Shown: positions 18,579 through 26,832, counted from the stretch's first letter. The stretch is DNA of 51,623 bases from Neisseria sp. HMSC077D05 (GCA_001809325.1 KV796994.1:1-51623), one strand, 5' to 3'. A program made the numbers and translations. Notes: a model not told the origin generated them from the letters alone.

Positions 18579-19571
18579 TCAGTGGATGGATTCGATGCCG
18601 GTAATGTTCCCCTTTGGATCAAATGAAACATAGAAATAGTATTCGCCGTCGGGTATCAATGCATCGTCATCATTGTGAAACACGATATCGAAATCCTGAT
18701 CGAAAAAATCCAATTTTTGCAGCTTTAAGTCTTGGAGGAAGCTTTCCGCCGTCGGATGCAGATTGGGAAAAAATCCGTCTTTGGTGCGGATGCCGTTGTG
18801 TTTGCGGATATGTTCGAGCAGGTATGTGTTTAGGGTGGAATAGAGTTGCGTCTGTTGGGCAAATACTTCCGGCAAGCGTTTGAGCGTACCGTCCGCCGGT
18901 TTGTCGCCCTCTACGTTCAAAGACAATTTCACAGGCAGCCCCGCCCATTCTGCCTTGGCTTCGAAATTTTCCATAAATGTGTTTAATCTGAATGTTGCCA
19001 GCGGATGGGTAAACAAAACGGGATTCAGATATTCGCGGCGTAGGTTTTCCAATTCTTGATTGTGTGTATCGCTTTCGATCGCTTCAACTAAAAGGATGTT
19101 GCTTAACCATTCGTCTCCGAATGGCTCCCAATCCATGGCTAACTTACTTCGGATACGGTACACAGTCAGTGGCTTGAGCGTCTGAAATGAACAGTTTTTA
19201 AAGGGGTTGTTTGCATCGTCTTCCGCCCAAGTCAGCTTGTATACGGGCTGATCCATGAACGTACCGCTTTTAACATGAACATAGCCCAAAATTGGGCAGC
19301 TTTTGCCTTGGAATTGTTTTTTGTCGCTGCCTATGGCTGCGTTAATCCTGAATGTTCCTATTTCAGGGTCGAAATCGGAAGTCAAAACCAGTATTTCTTC
19401 CGGTTCGTTGGCGAATAAGTCTGCATAAACCGCCGTATTCAAATTCAAAGCCGCCAAACGCGCGCGCTCTTGTTCATCTTCGGCAGAAGGACCGATACCC
19501 AAAAAACGCAGCAGGCGCGTCAGTATGCCTTCGCGTTTGACGCGGCCCGGTTCGTCGAAAGAAGTCATCAT
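18579..19571 (-). CDS. Cytoplasmic protein of unknown function, 330 aa
   Basis: No signal peptide or membrane segment. The N-terminal 30 residues are basic (GRVKREGILTRLLRFLGIGP); the body is acidic with alternating beta segments (ILVLTSDFDPEIGTFRINAA, CPILGYVHVKSGTF) and a C-terminal part ending DGEYYFYVSFDPKGNITGIE. That closing motif resembles several DUF-type bacterial proteins of immunity or sensor character, but I cannot name the family. AAGGA lies before two adjacent ATGs (19571, 19568); either could be used. It is flanked upstream by a CREE and downstream by a DUS hairpin, so it is probably a single-gene unit. Confidence 0.75.
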   Translation of the reverse strand: MMTSFDEPGRVKREGILTRLLRFLGIGPSAEDEQERARLAALNLNTAVYADLFANEPEEILVLTSDFDPEIGTFRINAAIGSDKKQFQGKSCPILGYVHVKSGTFMDQPVYKLTWAEDDANNPFKNCSFQTLKPLTVYRIRSKLAMDWEPFGDEWLSNILLVEAIESDTHNQELENLRREYLNPVLFTHPLATFRLNTFMENFEAKAEWAGLPVKLSLNVEGDKPADGTLKRLPEVFAQQTQLYSTLNTYLLEHIRKHNGIRTKDGFFPNLHPTAESFLQDLKLQKLDFFDQDFDIVFHNDDDALIPDGEYYFYVSFDPKGNITGIESIH

Positions 19572-19698
19572 AAAATCCTTTTAAAATGTGAATATCAATT
19601 GGCGGTATACCTGAAAAAAGGTAGATATGCAAATGGCGATAAACGAATATGGCTCAACCGCCCAATCAGTTCCGCGCCGATTTTTCATCCGCGCTATA

Positions 19699-19854
19699 TA
19701 TAGTGGATTAACTTTAAATCAGGACAAGGCGACGAAGCTGCAGACAGTACAAATAGTACGGAACCGATTCACTTGGTGCTTCAGCACCTTAGAGAATCGT
19801 TCTCTTTGAGCCAAGGCGAGGTAACGCCGTCTGGTTTAAAGTTAATCCACTATA
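19699..19854 (+). repeat. CREE, 156 bp
   Basis: Complete element from TATAGTGGATTAACTTTAAA to TTTAAAGTTAATCCACTATA, forward orientation (TCAGGACAAGGCGACG core first). It ends 57 bp before the LysR start and may affect its transcription. Confidence 0.95.
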
Positions 19855-19911
19855 ATCCGCAATATTGCCAACAGGTCGTCTGAAAACGCCGATTCCAACC
19901 TAGTAAACACT

Positions 19912-20802
19912 ATGCAAGACATCAAACCCCTGCTCGTTTTCGCCGCCGTCCTCGAACACGGCAGTATGAACGCCGCCGCTGCCGCGCTCGGCATGACCCC
20001 GTCTGCCGTCAGCCAGCACATCAACCGCCTCGAAACCTTGCACGGCATCAAGCTGTTAAACCGCAGCACGCGCAGCCTTTCGCCGACCGATGCCGGACGC
20101 GCCTTGGGCGAATACTGCCGCCGCCTCGCCGCCACCCTCGCCGATACGCGTACCGTTATCGACAATCTGAAAACCGAACCCGTCGGCGAATTGCGTATTT
20201 CCCTGACTTCCAGCGTCATCGGTTCCCGCGCTTTTCAGACGGCGTTTTCACGATTGCAAACCGAGTTTCCCAAAATCCGCCCCGTTCTCAATTTCAGCGA
20301 TACCTTGGACAACCTGCAACACAGCCAAACCGACATCGCCATACGCGGCGGCGACCGCGCTTTGGACGATCCCAATCTGGTTGCGCGTCATCTCGTTACC
20401 TGGCCGTACACCATTTGCGCCGCGCCCGATTATCTCGACCGTCATCCGCCCATTACCCATCCCTTGCAGCTTCACGCCCACCGCTGGCTACACTTCCTGC
20501 CCGTCCGCACGACCTTGCAACACGGTGGCGAAAGCTATTTCCTCGACATCGCCGACAGCATTGCCTGTACGCATCTTGCCGCCGTGTGCAGCCTGACCGA
20601 AAGCGGTTTTGGTTTGTCTTTGCAAGTAGGCGGCGAAGTTCGGGAAAAAATCGCCCAAGGCCGTCTGAAAACCGTTTTGCCCGAATGGACGCTGCCGCCG
20701 GTCAGCCTCTATTTGGTTACGCCTTATCGCGTCCAGTCGGCCAAAACCGAAGCCGCCGTCCGTATCTTCACGGAAAGTTTCGCCAAGGAGGTAGAGGCAT
20801 GA
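19912..20802 (+). CDS. LysR-type transcriptional regulator
   Basis: A 296-residue LTTR. The N-terminal winged HTH is clear (MNAAAAALGMTPSAVSQHIN, RLETLHGIKLLNRSTRSLSP, TDAGRALGEYCRR), followed by the two-lobed substrate-binding domain starting near residue 90 (GELRISLTSSVIGSR). The sequence resembles the CrgA/DsdC-like LTTR subgroup with LNFSDTLDNLQHSQTDIAIR. An AGGTCGTCTGAA lies upstream, but the DUS copies within the gene are CCGTCTGAA-type (20234, 20658), unlike the rest of the window. It overlaps the GIY-YIG gene by ATGA. Effector and targets unknown. Confidence 0.9.
   Translation: MQDIKPLLVFAAVLEHGSMNAAAAALGMTPSAVSQHINRLETLHGIKLLNRSTRSLSPTDAGRALGEYCRRLAATLADTRTVIDNLKTEPVGELRISLTSSVIGSRAFQTAFSRLQTEFPKIRPVLNFSDTLDNLQHSQTDIAIRGGDRALDDPNLVARHLVTWPYTICAAPDYLDRHPPITHPLQLHAHRWLHFLPVRTTLQHGGESYFLDIADSIACTHLAAVCSLTESGFGLSLQVGGEVREKIAQGRLKTVLPEWTLPPVSLYLVTPYRVQSAKTEAAVRIFTESFAKEVEA
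20234..20243 (-). repeat. Foreign-dialect DUS core in LysR gene
   Basis: On the minus strand this is GCCGTCTGAA, the 10-mer of the AT/AG dialects, preceded by AC. The local dialect would be GTCGTCTGAA. Confidence 0.8.
20658..20669 (+). repeat. AG-dialect DUS in LysR gene
   Basis: Exact AGGCCGTCTGAA, the AG-DUS dialect, in frame as GRLK. Confidence 0.9.
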
Positions 20803-21077
20803 ACGCGGAAAATTGGCGCGTTTACCTGATTTTGTGCGAAAACGGCGCACTCTACTGCGGCATCAGCAACCGCCCGCAAGAACGGTTTGCCGCCCACCTT
20901 GCAGGCAAAGGTGCGAAATACACGCGGCTGAACAAACCCGCGGCGATGCGTATCGTTTCAGACGGCCTCTCCAAAAGCGAGGCGCTGAAACGGGAAATCG
21001 CCATTAAAAAACTGACGGTAGGGAAGAAGCGGGAATTGTGGGAAGCGGCGGCGGGAAATGCGGTTATAGTCGATTAA
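20799..21077 (+). CDS. GIY-YIG nuclease superfamily protein (UPF0213-like)
   Basis: A 92-residue stand-alone GIY-YIG domain: the motif is the variant [17 protein letters not shown], followed by the conserved Arg in [20 protein letters not shown] and the Glu-bearing helix [15 protein letters not shown]. Single-domain UPF0213 proteins of this length are widespread; their DNA substrate is not settled. ATG 20799 overlaps the LysR stop (ATGA), indicating translational coupling. The last four codons and the TAA stop (GTT ATA GTC GAT TAA) fall in or at the edge of the CREE at 21065, so the native C terminus may have been replaced. Confidence 0.88.
   Translation: MNAENWRVYLILCENGALYCGISNRPQERFAAHLAGKGAKYTRLNKPAAMRIVSDGLSKSEALKREIAIKKLTVGKKRELWEAAAGNAVIVD
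20957..20968 (-). repeat. AG-dialect DUS in GIY-YIG gene
   Basis: The minus strand reads AGGCCGTCTGAA exactly. This is the third CCGTCTGAA-type copy within 0.75 kb. Confidence 0.9.
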
Positions 21078-21221
21078 ATTTAAATCAGGACAAGGCGACG
21101 AAGCCACAGACAGTACAGATAGTACGGAACCGATTCACTTGGTGCTTCAGCACCTTAGAGAATCGTTCTCTTTGAGCCAAGGCGAGACAACGCCGTACTG
21201 GTTTAAAGTTAATCCACTATA
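21065..21221 (+). repeat. CREE, 157 bp, providing the stop codon of the GIY-YIG gene
   Basis: Starts TATAGTCGATTAAATTTAAA (one TIR mismatch) and ends TTTAAAGTTAATCCACTATA; same orientation as the CREE at 19699. The TAA in the left end is the stop of the upstream gene. Confidence 0.95.
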
Positions 21222-21372
21222 CTTTAGAATAGCGGGTTTTGCCGCAAAATAGGCTTATGTCGGTAAGGGAAGAAACTTTTGAGGATGAGTAGGTAAAAAT
21301 TCATATTGAATGTTATCATTCTTCATATCTTAAAGGGCTTGAGCCAAAATGAATGGATATTTAAGGAAAGAT

Positions 21373-22203
21373 ATGATTTTTTCTCAACTCAACCGCGCAA
21401 TCTTATTCGTGTTTTCACTCACGGCTTTGGCGGCTTGCGGCGTCGGACCGGCAGCTTCCCAAGAAACACTTGCTGATCAAAACAGCAAAAAAGAGCCTGC
21501 CGTATCGTCCCAAAAAACCGACAAGGATAAGTGCTACATCAATTATCCTAAGGAACAGAAGCATTTGGCGGAGGCGGAATGTTTAACCTTGCCTATTTCA
21601 TCTAAAACCTGGTTTCAATCCTACCCGAGACTGTCAAATGGTTTTCTGGATTTGGATAAGATTAAGTCGCCAAAGAATGTTAAAGAATATATACATGCTG
21701 TTCCAACAAGTGTCCCTGAGTATGCGAAAGTTTTGGGTGTGATTCCCTATAATGATTCATTTGCATGGCTTGTTGTTGCCATTAATGGAGAGTCGGAAGA
21801 ATCTGAAGGAAATAGCATTGTTGAACAAGAATATGTTATCTATCTGGTCAATAGAAAGGATGGAAGCATAGGTCAAGACTATACCGGTCTTCCACCGTTA
21901 GGCTCGATAGACTTGGTATATGAATCATTCTATGACAATAAAAAATTGTTGCGCCCGCCCTTCAATTTTAAAAAAATAGATGGAATACTGAGTTACCATG
22001 TAGCAGATACCTTGTCCTTGAAGCCACAGGGAAAGTGTGTGATGGAATTTGAACTCAGCAAGGAGTTTGTATTGAAAACAGATAGGGTCTGCTATGAATT
22101 TCATCAGGGTAAAAAATCCATATCTTCTAAGGATAAGACGGTTTGGAAGCTAAATCCGGAAAGTATGAAATTTGAAGATCAAGAAATTTCTTCAGAAAAT
22201 TAA
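21373..22203 (+). CDS. Putative lipoprotein, unknown function, AT-rich
   Basis: A 276-residue protein. From ATG 21373, with AAGGAAAG upstream, it has signal peptide MIFSQLNRAILFVFSLTALA and lipobox LAAC with Cys22. An upstream ATG at 21349 would add eight residues and has a weaker ribosome binding site. The mature domain carries Cys pairs (DKCYINY, AECLTL, KCVMEFEL, RVCYEFHQ) and no recognisable motif. Base composition is clearly lower in GC than neighbours, and codons such as ATA and AGA are frequent, suggesting transfer. It lies between two inverted CREEs. Confidence 0.75.
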   Translation: MIFSQLNRAILFVFSLTALAACGVGPAASQETLADQNSKKEPAVSSQKTDKDKCYINYPKEQKHLAEAECLTLPISSKTWFQSYPRLSNGFLDLDKIKSPKNVKEYIHAVPTSVPEYAKVLGVIPYNDSFAWLVVAINGESEESEGNSIVEQEYVIYLVNRKDGSIGQDYTGLPPLGSIDLVYESFYDNKKLLRPPFNFKKIDGILSYHVADTLSLKPQGKCVMEFELSKEFVLKTDRVCYEFHQGKKSISSKDKTVWKLNPESMKFEDQEISSEN

Positions 22204-22350
22204 AAGCCGTATCACATTAATATTTTGGATTGATTGGAATCTGCCTCAAGGCGGATAAGTTTGTCAGCCGTATGAAACTGAAAATACGCGGACGGCGGGT
22301 GTGCAGAGTCTGCATAGTTGTTTGACTTTGAATGATTGAACCACCCTGAG

Positions 22351-22427
22351 AAGTTGTCTGAAAACGGGTATTCAACGGATGGGAAATAGAAATTTCCGTT
22401 GAAGTCGATATTTCAGACGACCTTTTT
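22351..22427 (+). terminator. Imperfect DUS inverted pair with nested stem
   Basis: Outer arms AGTTGTCTGAAAAC (mutated DUS) and TTTCAGACGACCTTTTT; an inner stem TTCAACGG / CCGTTGAA. Located 150 bp after the lipoprotein gene; a possible terminator. The 22204-22350 stretch holds no gene. Confidence 0.5.
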
Positions 22428-22446
22428 GTAACGGTCATTCTGATTT

Positions 22447-22602
22447 TATAGTGGATTAACTTTAAACCAGTACGGCGTTGCCTCGCCTTAGCTCAAAGAG
22501 ACGATTCTCTAAGGTGCTGAAGCACCAAGTGAATCGGTTCCGTACTATCTGTACTGTCTGCGGCTTCGTCGCCTTGTCCTGATTTAAAGTTAATCCACTA
22601 TA
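22447..22602 (-). repeat. CREE, 156 bp
   Basis: Complete element with both TIRs (TATAGTGGATTAACTTTAAA and its complement); reverse orientation relative to the CREE at 21065. Confidence 0.95.
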
Positions 22603-22665
22603 TGATGTGGCGCAGGCTTGGTAGTGAGTCGCGCAAATAGACTTATGATTCTCTAAAACAGCATA

Positions 22666-22712
22666 GAAAAAGGTCGTCTGAAACCCTGAAAAGAGGTTTC
22701 AGACGACCTTTT
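22666..22712. terminator. DUS inverted-pair terminator after the mla operon
   Basis: AAAAAGGTCGTCTGAAACC and its complement around a 9-base loop, just beyond mlaA on the minus strand. Confidence 0.83.
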
Positions 22713-22742
22713 GCATGTGAACCGGATTAATCGTTTGCCGCA

Positions 22743-23570
22743 TCATCGGCTGGTGTTACCGGTTTGGATAGGGGTGTATAAATAAAGGTCAGCAGTTTCG
22801 CCGGCAGAGGTATTGGGGGCATCTGCCCCGGTTTCAACAGGCAGATCGCTGTCCACCAATTCGTCGATGTCGATATTGTCGTCCTCGCCTTGCGGTAATG
22901 TTCCGCCGGTTTGGCGGCTGCGCACTTTCATGTAGAGGTCGCGGGTGTAGCTGTATTTGTCGATGGCTGCGCCTTCGAGGCTGTCGGTCAGGTCGAGCAG
23001 TTCTTTACGGGTGTTGATGGCCTGCAGGCCGATTGTGCCCCAGCGTCCTGCTCTGGTGTGGAAGACGGCGTTTTTAACTGGGTAGACGGTGGTAACGGCG
23101 TTGCCAATGGTATCGCGTACGGTAGATGGGCCGAACAGGGGGACAACGAAGTAGTTGCTGTTTTTCCAGCCCCATGAGGCGAAGGTGTCGCCGAGGGTGT
23201 TTTTATTGCTGGGTACGCCGCCTGCACCGGCTACGTCGATTAAACCGCCAAGGCCGAAGGTGGTGTTGATGCCGACGCGGACGAGGTCTTCGCTGGCGCG
23301 TTTGACGTCAAGGCGCAGAACATTGCTGCCGAAGCTGACGACATCGCGCAGGTTGTTGAAGAAGTTGCTCACGCCGGTGCGGACGGGCTTGGGCGTTATT
23401 TTGCGGTAGCCGCGTGCGACGGGGGCGAGGACGTATTGGTCGGCCTTGTCGTTGAATTTGAAGACGGCGCGGTTGTAGCCTTCGTAGGGGTCGGCGGGGT
23501 TGTTCTCGGCAAATGCGGGGGTTGAGGTCAGGCCGATGAGGAATAGGAGTGAAGCGGTGGTTTTTTTCAT
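22743..23570 (-). CDS. mlaA: MlaA (VacJ), outer-membrane lipid asymmetry protein
   Basis: MlaA sits in the outer membrane with a porin and removes misplaced phospholipids for return via MlaC. The 275-residue product has DPYEGYNRAVFKFNDKADQY and the classic VRTGVSNFFNNLRDV, GWKNSNYFVVPLFGPSTVRD. Its signal peptide ends TSTPAFA, without a lipobox Cys, unlike E. coli MlaA, which is a lipoprotein. It overlaps mlaB by ATGA. The tail after residue 260 (LYLYTPIQTGNTSR) may be frameshifted: the neighbouring frame gives PLSKPVTPADDAAND and stops at 22727. Confidence 0.93.
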   Translation of the reverse strand: MKKTTASLLFLIGLTSTPAFAENNPADPYEGYNRAVFKFNDKADQYVLAPVARGYRKITPKPVRTGVSNFFNNLRDVVSFGSNVLRLDVKRASEDLVRVGINTTFGLGGLIDVAGAGGVPSNKNTLGDTFASWGWKNSNYFVVPLFGPSTVRDTIGNAVTTVYPVKNAVFHTRAGRWGTIGLQAINTRKELLDLTDSLEGAAIDKYSYTRDLYMKVRSRQTGGTLPQGEDDNIDIDELVDSDLPVETGADAPNTSAGETADLYLYTPIQTGNTSR

Positions 23571-23845
23571 GGGTTCAACCAGTCTTTGATTTCGTAAAGC
23601 TCGGACAGGGTGCGCACGGATTCGGGTATGCCTTGCAGGCTGATTTTTCCGTCCGGGTGGCGCAGTGCGTCAAGCAGCAGGGACACGCAGGCGGAATCGG
23701 CGCGCCCGACGCCGCTCAAATCGACCGCGCGGGTGTCTTTCAGACGACATTGCTGTCTGAAGCGGGTAAAGGCGGTGGCGGTCAAGGTTTTGACGGTAAT
23801 GTCGCCGCTGATGTGCAGCGTGCCGTCGCGAAGTTCGGTTTGCAT
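23567..23845 (-). CDS. mlaB: MlaB, STAS-domain subunit of the Mla ABC transporter
   Basis: A 92-residue STAS domain protein: ISGDITVKTLTATAFTRF, then RAVDLSGVGRADSACVSLLL with the phosphorylatable-type Ser region, then KISLQGIPESVRTLSELYEI. MlaB binds and stabilises MlaF in the MlaFEDB inner-membrane complex. Its TGA overlaps the mlaA ATG. A DUS in frame on the minus strand gives CRLKD. Confidence 0.9.
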   Translation of the reverse strand: MQTELRDGTLHISGDITVKTLTATAFTRFRQQCRLKDTRAVDLSGVGRADSACVSLLLDALRHPDGKISLQGIPESVRTLSELYEIKDWLNP

Positions 23846-23943
23846 GGCTGTCTTGTCAACTTAATCTTGGATGATAAAACCTGAAGGTCATGGTGTGCGA
23901 AAGCCATGTCGTCTGAAAACGGACGGCATGGCTTGTCTTTGCA

Positions 23944-24534
23944 TTATTTGCTGCCGTTTTTGGCTTTCAGCTCGGCAATCAGTCCGTCTATGCCTTTGGC
24001 TTTGATGGTTTCGCCGAATTGGTTGCGGTACACGGTTACCAGGCTCGCGCCTTCGATGGCGACGTTGTAGGCACGGTATTTGTTGCCGCTTTGGTAGGTG
24101 GTGAAGTCCATGTTGACGGGTTTTTGACCGGGTACGCTGACTTCGGCGCGGACGATGATTTCTTTGCCACCTTTATTGACAACGGGGTTGTCTTTGACGT
24201 TGACGCTGGCGTTTTTGAATTTCAACATAGTGCCGGAGTAGGTGCGGATCAGCAGGGTTTGAAATTCTTTGGTCAACGCTTGTTTTTGCGCGTCAGACGC
24301 GGTACGCCAAGGGTTGCCGACTGCCAGCGCGGTCATGCGTTGGAAATCGAAATAGGGAATCGCGTAGGCTTCGGCTTTGTGGCGGGCGGTGTTGGCATCG
24401 CCGCTTTTTAAGATGCTCAATACTTGAGTGGCGTTTTGACGGATTTGGTTCACTGCGTCGGCAGGGGCGGCAACCGCCATGCTGATGCTCAAGATGCCGA
24501 TGCTCAGTGCGCTGATGAAAGAAGTTTTTTTCAT
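23944..24534 (-). CDS. mlaC: MlaC, periplasmic phospholipid carrier
   Basis: A 196-residue protein with a Sec signal peptide (ISIGILSISMAVAA-like, ending AVAAPADA). The MlaC/Ttg2D fold is recognised by IPYFDFQRMTALAVGNPWRT, FQTLLIRTYSGTMLKFKNAS and VAIEGASLVTVYRNQF. It shuttles lipid between MlaA and MlaD. AGGA precedes ATG 24534; gaps to mlaD (36 bp) and mlaB (98 bp) fit one transcript. Confidence 0.94.
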   Translation of the reverse strand: MKKTSFISALSIGILSISMAVAAPADAVNQIRQNATQVLSILKSGDANTARHKAEAYAIPYFDFQRMTALAVGNPWRTASDAQKQALTKEFQTLLIRTYSGTMLKFKNASVNVKDNPVVNKGGKEIIVRAEVSVPGQKPVNMDFTTYQSGNKYRAYNVAIEGASLVTVYRNQFGETIKAKGIDGLIAELKAKNGSK

Positions 24535-24570
24535 GATTAAGTGTCCTAGTTTGAATATGATGGTGTACGT

Positions 24571-25068
24571 TTATTCGGTTGTTTTTGCCGCATCGTCGCC
24601 GCCTGCCGCGTTTTTCTCGGCGAAGCTGGTCATGAATTTACCGATCAGGTTTTCCAGAACCATGGCGGAGCTGGTAACGGAAATGGTATCGCCCGCGGCG
24701 AGGGGCTCTGTGTCGCCGCCTTGTTGCAGACCGATATATTGTTCGCCCAACAGGCCGGAGGTCAGGATTTGCGCGGAAACGTCGCTGCTGAACTGATATT
24801 TGCTGTCCAAATCGAGACGGACTTTCGCTTGATAGGATTTCGGGTCAAGCTCGATGGAGCCGACGCGTCCGACCAATACGCCCGCAGATTTGATCGGCGC
24901 GTTTGCCTTCAGGCCGCCGATGTCGCTGAAATCGGCATATACGGTATAAGTCTTGCCGGAATTGCCGAACGCCGCGCCGCCCGCCACGCGGAAAGCGAGA
25001 AAACCGACCGCTGCCACGCCGAGCAGGACAAACAGTCCGACCCAAAATTCCAATACATTCTTTTTCAT
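24571..25068 (-). CDS. mlaD: MlaD, MCE-domain substrate-binding subunit
   Basis: A 165-residue protein with one N-terminal membrane helix (LEFWVGLFVLLGVAAVGFLA) and a single periplasmic MCE domain: VYADFSDIGGLKANAPIKSA, GVLVGRVGSIELDPKSYQAK, and TSGLLGEQYIGLQQGG. MCE hexamers form the lipid tunnel on MlaE. I start at ATG 25068 (MKKNVLEF); the longer frame from 25122 runs through a DUS. Confidence 0.94.
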   Translation of the reverse strand: MKKNVLEFWVGLFVLLGVAAVGFLAFRVAGGAAFGNSGKTYTVYADFSDIGGLKANAPIKSAGVLVGRVGSIELDPKSYQAKVRLDLDSKYQFSSDVSAQILTSGLLGEQYIGLQQGGDTEPLAAGDTISVTSSAMVLENLIGKFMTSFAEKNAAGGDDAAKTTE

Positions 25069-25118
25069 TAAAGTGCCTTGAATATCCAATGTGCTTTGTT
25101 TCGTTTTCAGACGACCTG

Positions 25119-25895
25119 TCATTCCGTAAACATCAATGCGGTCAACACAAAGTCAATCGCCAAAATCGTCAGGGCGGACGAAACCACCGTGCGCGTGCTG
25201 GCGCGCAAAATGCCTTCCGAGGTCGGTACGCAGTGGAAGCCCTGATGCACGGCAATCAGCGTTACCGCCACGCCGAACGCGGCAGATTTGATCAGACCGT
25301 TGATTACATCGTAATGGATCGTGATGTTGTTCTGCATTTGCGACCAGAAAATGCCGCTGTCCAAGCCCAGCCAGGTTACGCCGACCAAATACGCGCCGTA
25401 AATCCCCGCTACGTTGAAAATCGAAGCCAAAAGCGGCATGGAAAACACGCCCGCCCAAAAGCGTGGCGCAACCACGCGGGCGACAGGGTTGACCGCCATC
25501 ACGTTCATCGCTTCGAGCTGTTCGGTCGTTTTCATCAAACCGATTTCGCTGGTCATCGCACCGCCCGCGCTGCTGGCAAACAGAATCGCCGCCAACACCG
25601 GACCCAGTTCGCGCAACAGCGAAGCCGCGACCATATAGCCCAAAATATCGGCGGATTTGAATTTCGACAACTGCGTATAGCCCTGCAAACCCAAAACCAT
25701 GCCGACAAACAGCCCTGAAACGGCAACAATCAATACCGACAGCACGCCGGCAAAATACACTTGGCGCACGCTCAGGCGCGGACGGACGAAAGCCGTACCG
25801 GATTTCGCCAGAATGTTCAGCAGAAACAGCGTAATACTGCCGAGAGATTGAATAAAGCCGAGGGTTTTCGCCCCGACGGAACGGATAAAATTCAT
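25119..25895 (-). CDS. mlaE: MlaE, permease of the Mla ABC transporter
   Basis: A 258-residue membrane protein of the MlaE family (about five helices). The signature region is SLLRELGPVLAAILFASSAG followed by GAMTSEIGLMKTTEQLEAM, the cytoplasmic coupling segment. The DUS-bearing spacer to mlaD is 50 bp. Confidence 0.94.
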   Translation of the reverse strand: MNFIRSVGAKTLGFIQSLGSITLFLLNILAKSGTAFVRPRLSVRQVYFAGVLSVLIVAVSGLFVGMVLGLQGYTQLSKFKSADILGYMVAASLLRELGPVLAAILFASSAGGAMTSEIGLMKTTEQLEAMNVMAVNPVARVVAPRFWAGVFSMPLLASIFNVAGIYGAYLVGVTWLGLDSGIFWSQMQNNITIHYDVINGLIKSAAFGVAVTLIAVHQGFHCVPTSEGILRASTRTVVSSALTILAIDFVLTALMFTE

Positions 25896-26031
25896 AGGTT
25901 TCCATTACGGATTAACGGGTTTCAGACGACCTTTTAGGATGATGATGGGTCGTCTGAAAAATAATTTTGGCTTCAGGCAACAACGGTTCAAACGTTTCAG
26001 ACGACGTCTGCAAACTGAGGTCGTCTGAAAA

Positions 26032-26832
26032 CTACCCAAGCAAATCTTGCTGCAACGACGTTTGCGCCGGATAGCGGTATGCAACAGGGCCGTCTGCCAG
26101 CCCGCCGACAAACTGGCGCACCCAAGGCGAATCCAGTTCGCGCATTTCCTGCGGCGAGCCGGAGAACATAATTTCGCCGTGCGCCAAGAAAATCACTTGA
26201 TCGACGATTTCCAAAGATTTTTCAATGTCGTGCGTCACCATAATACTGGTCGAACGCAAAGCCTTGTTGACGCGGCTGATCAAGTGGGCAATCACGCCCA
26301 AGGAAATCGGATCGAGGCCGGTAAACGGCTCGTCGTACAACATGATTTCAGGGTCGAGCGCGATCGTGCGGGCAAGCGCGACGCGGCGCGACATCCCGCC
26401 GGAGAGTTCGGACGGCATCAGGTTTTCCACGCCGCGCAGACCGACCGCGTTCAATTTCAACAAAACCAAATCGCGGATAACCGCTTCCGGCAGGCGCGTC
26501 AGTTCGCGCATCGGAAAAGCGATATTGTCGAACACAGACAAATCGGTAAACAGCGCGCCATGTTGGAACAACACGCCCATACGACGGCGGTGTTCATACA
26601 GTTCGTCAGCCGAAAAGCCCGCCAAATCCCGTCCTTCAATCAAAACCTTACCCGACTGCGGATGAATCTGACCCGTAATCAGCCGCATCAGCGTGGTTTT
26701 GCCGCTGCCCGAACCGCCCATCACGGCGGCGAAGTTTCCTTGGGGAATGCTGAAATTGATATTGTTCAGAATCGGACGGTCGCCATACGCGAAGGCAACG
26801 TCTTTCATTTCGATGAAGGGTACGGAACTCAT
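26032..26832 (-). CDS. mlaF: MlaF, ATPase of the Mla phospholipid transporter
   Basis: A 266-residue ABC ATPase: Walker A GGSGSGKTTL at residues 39-48, signature LSGGMSRRVALAR, Walker B IMLYDEPFTGLDP, and the H-loop MVTHDIEKSL. It is the first gene of mlaFEDCBA. No strong Shine-Dalgarno precedes ATG 26832. The 136-bp gap to mlaE holds several DUS, one pair inverted, perhaps a partial attenuation point. Confidence 0.94.
   Translation of the reverse strand: MSSVPFIEMKDVAFAYGDRPILNNINFSIPQGNFAAVMGGSGSGKTTLMRLITGQIHPQSGKVLIEGRDLAGFSADELYEHRRRMGVLFQHGALFTDLSVFDNIAFPMRELTRLPEAVIRDLVLLKLNAVGLRGVENLMPSELSGGMSRRVALARTIALDPEIMLYDEPFTGLDPISLGVIAHLISRVNKALRSTSIMVTHDIEKSLEIVDQVIFLAHGEIMFSGSPQEMRELDSPWVRQFVGGLADGPVAYRYPAQTSLQQDLLG

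Noticed and set aside
20415-20798. Upstream extension of the GIY-YIG frame through the LysR gene
   Set aside because: It is an alternative frame of the LysR coding region; the ATGA overlap at 20799 gives a normal start.
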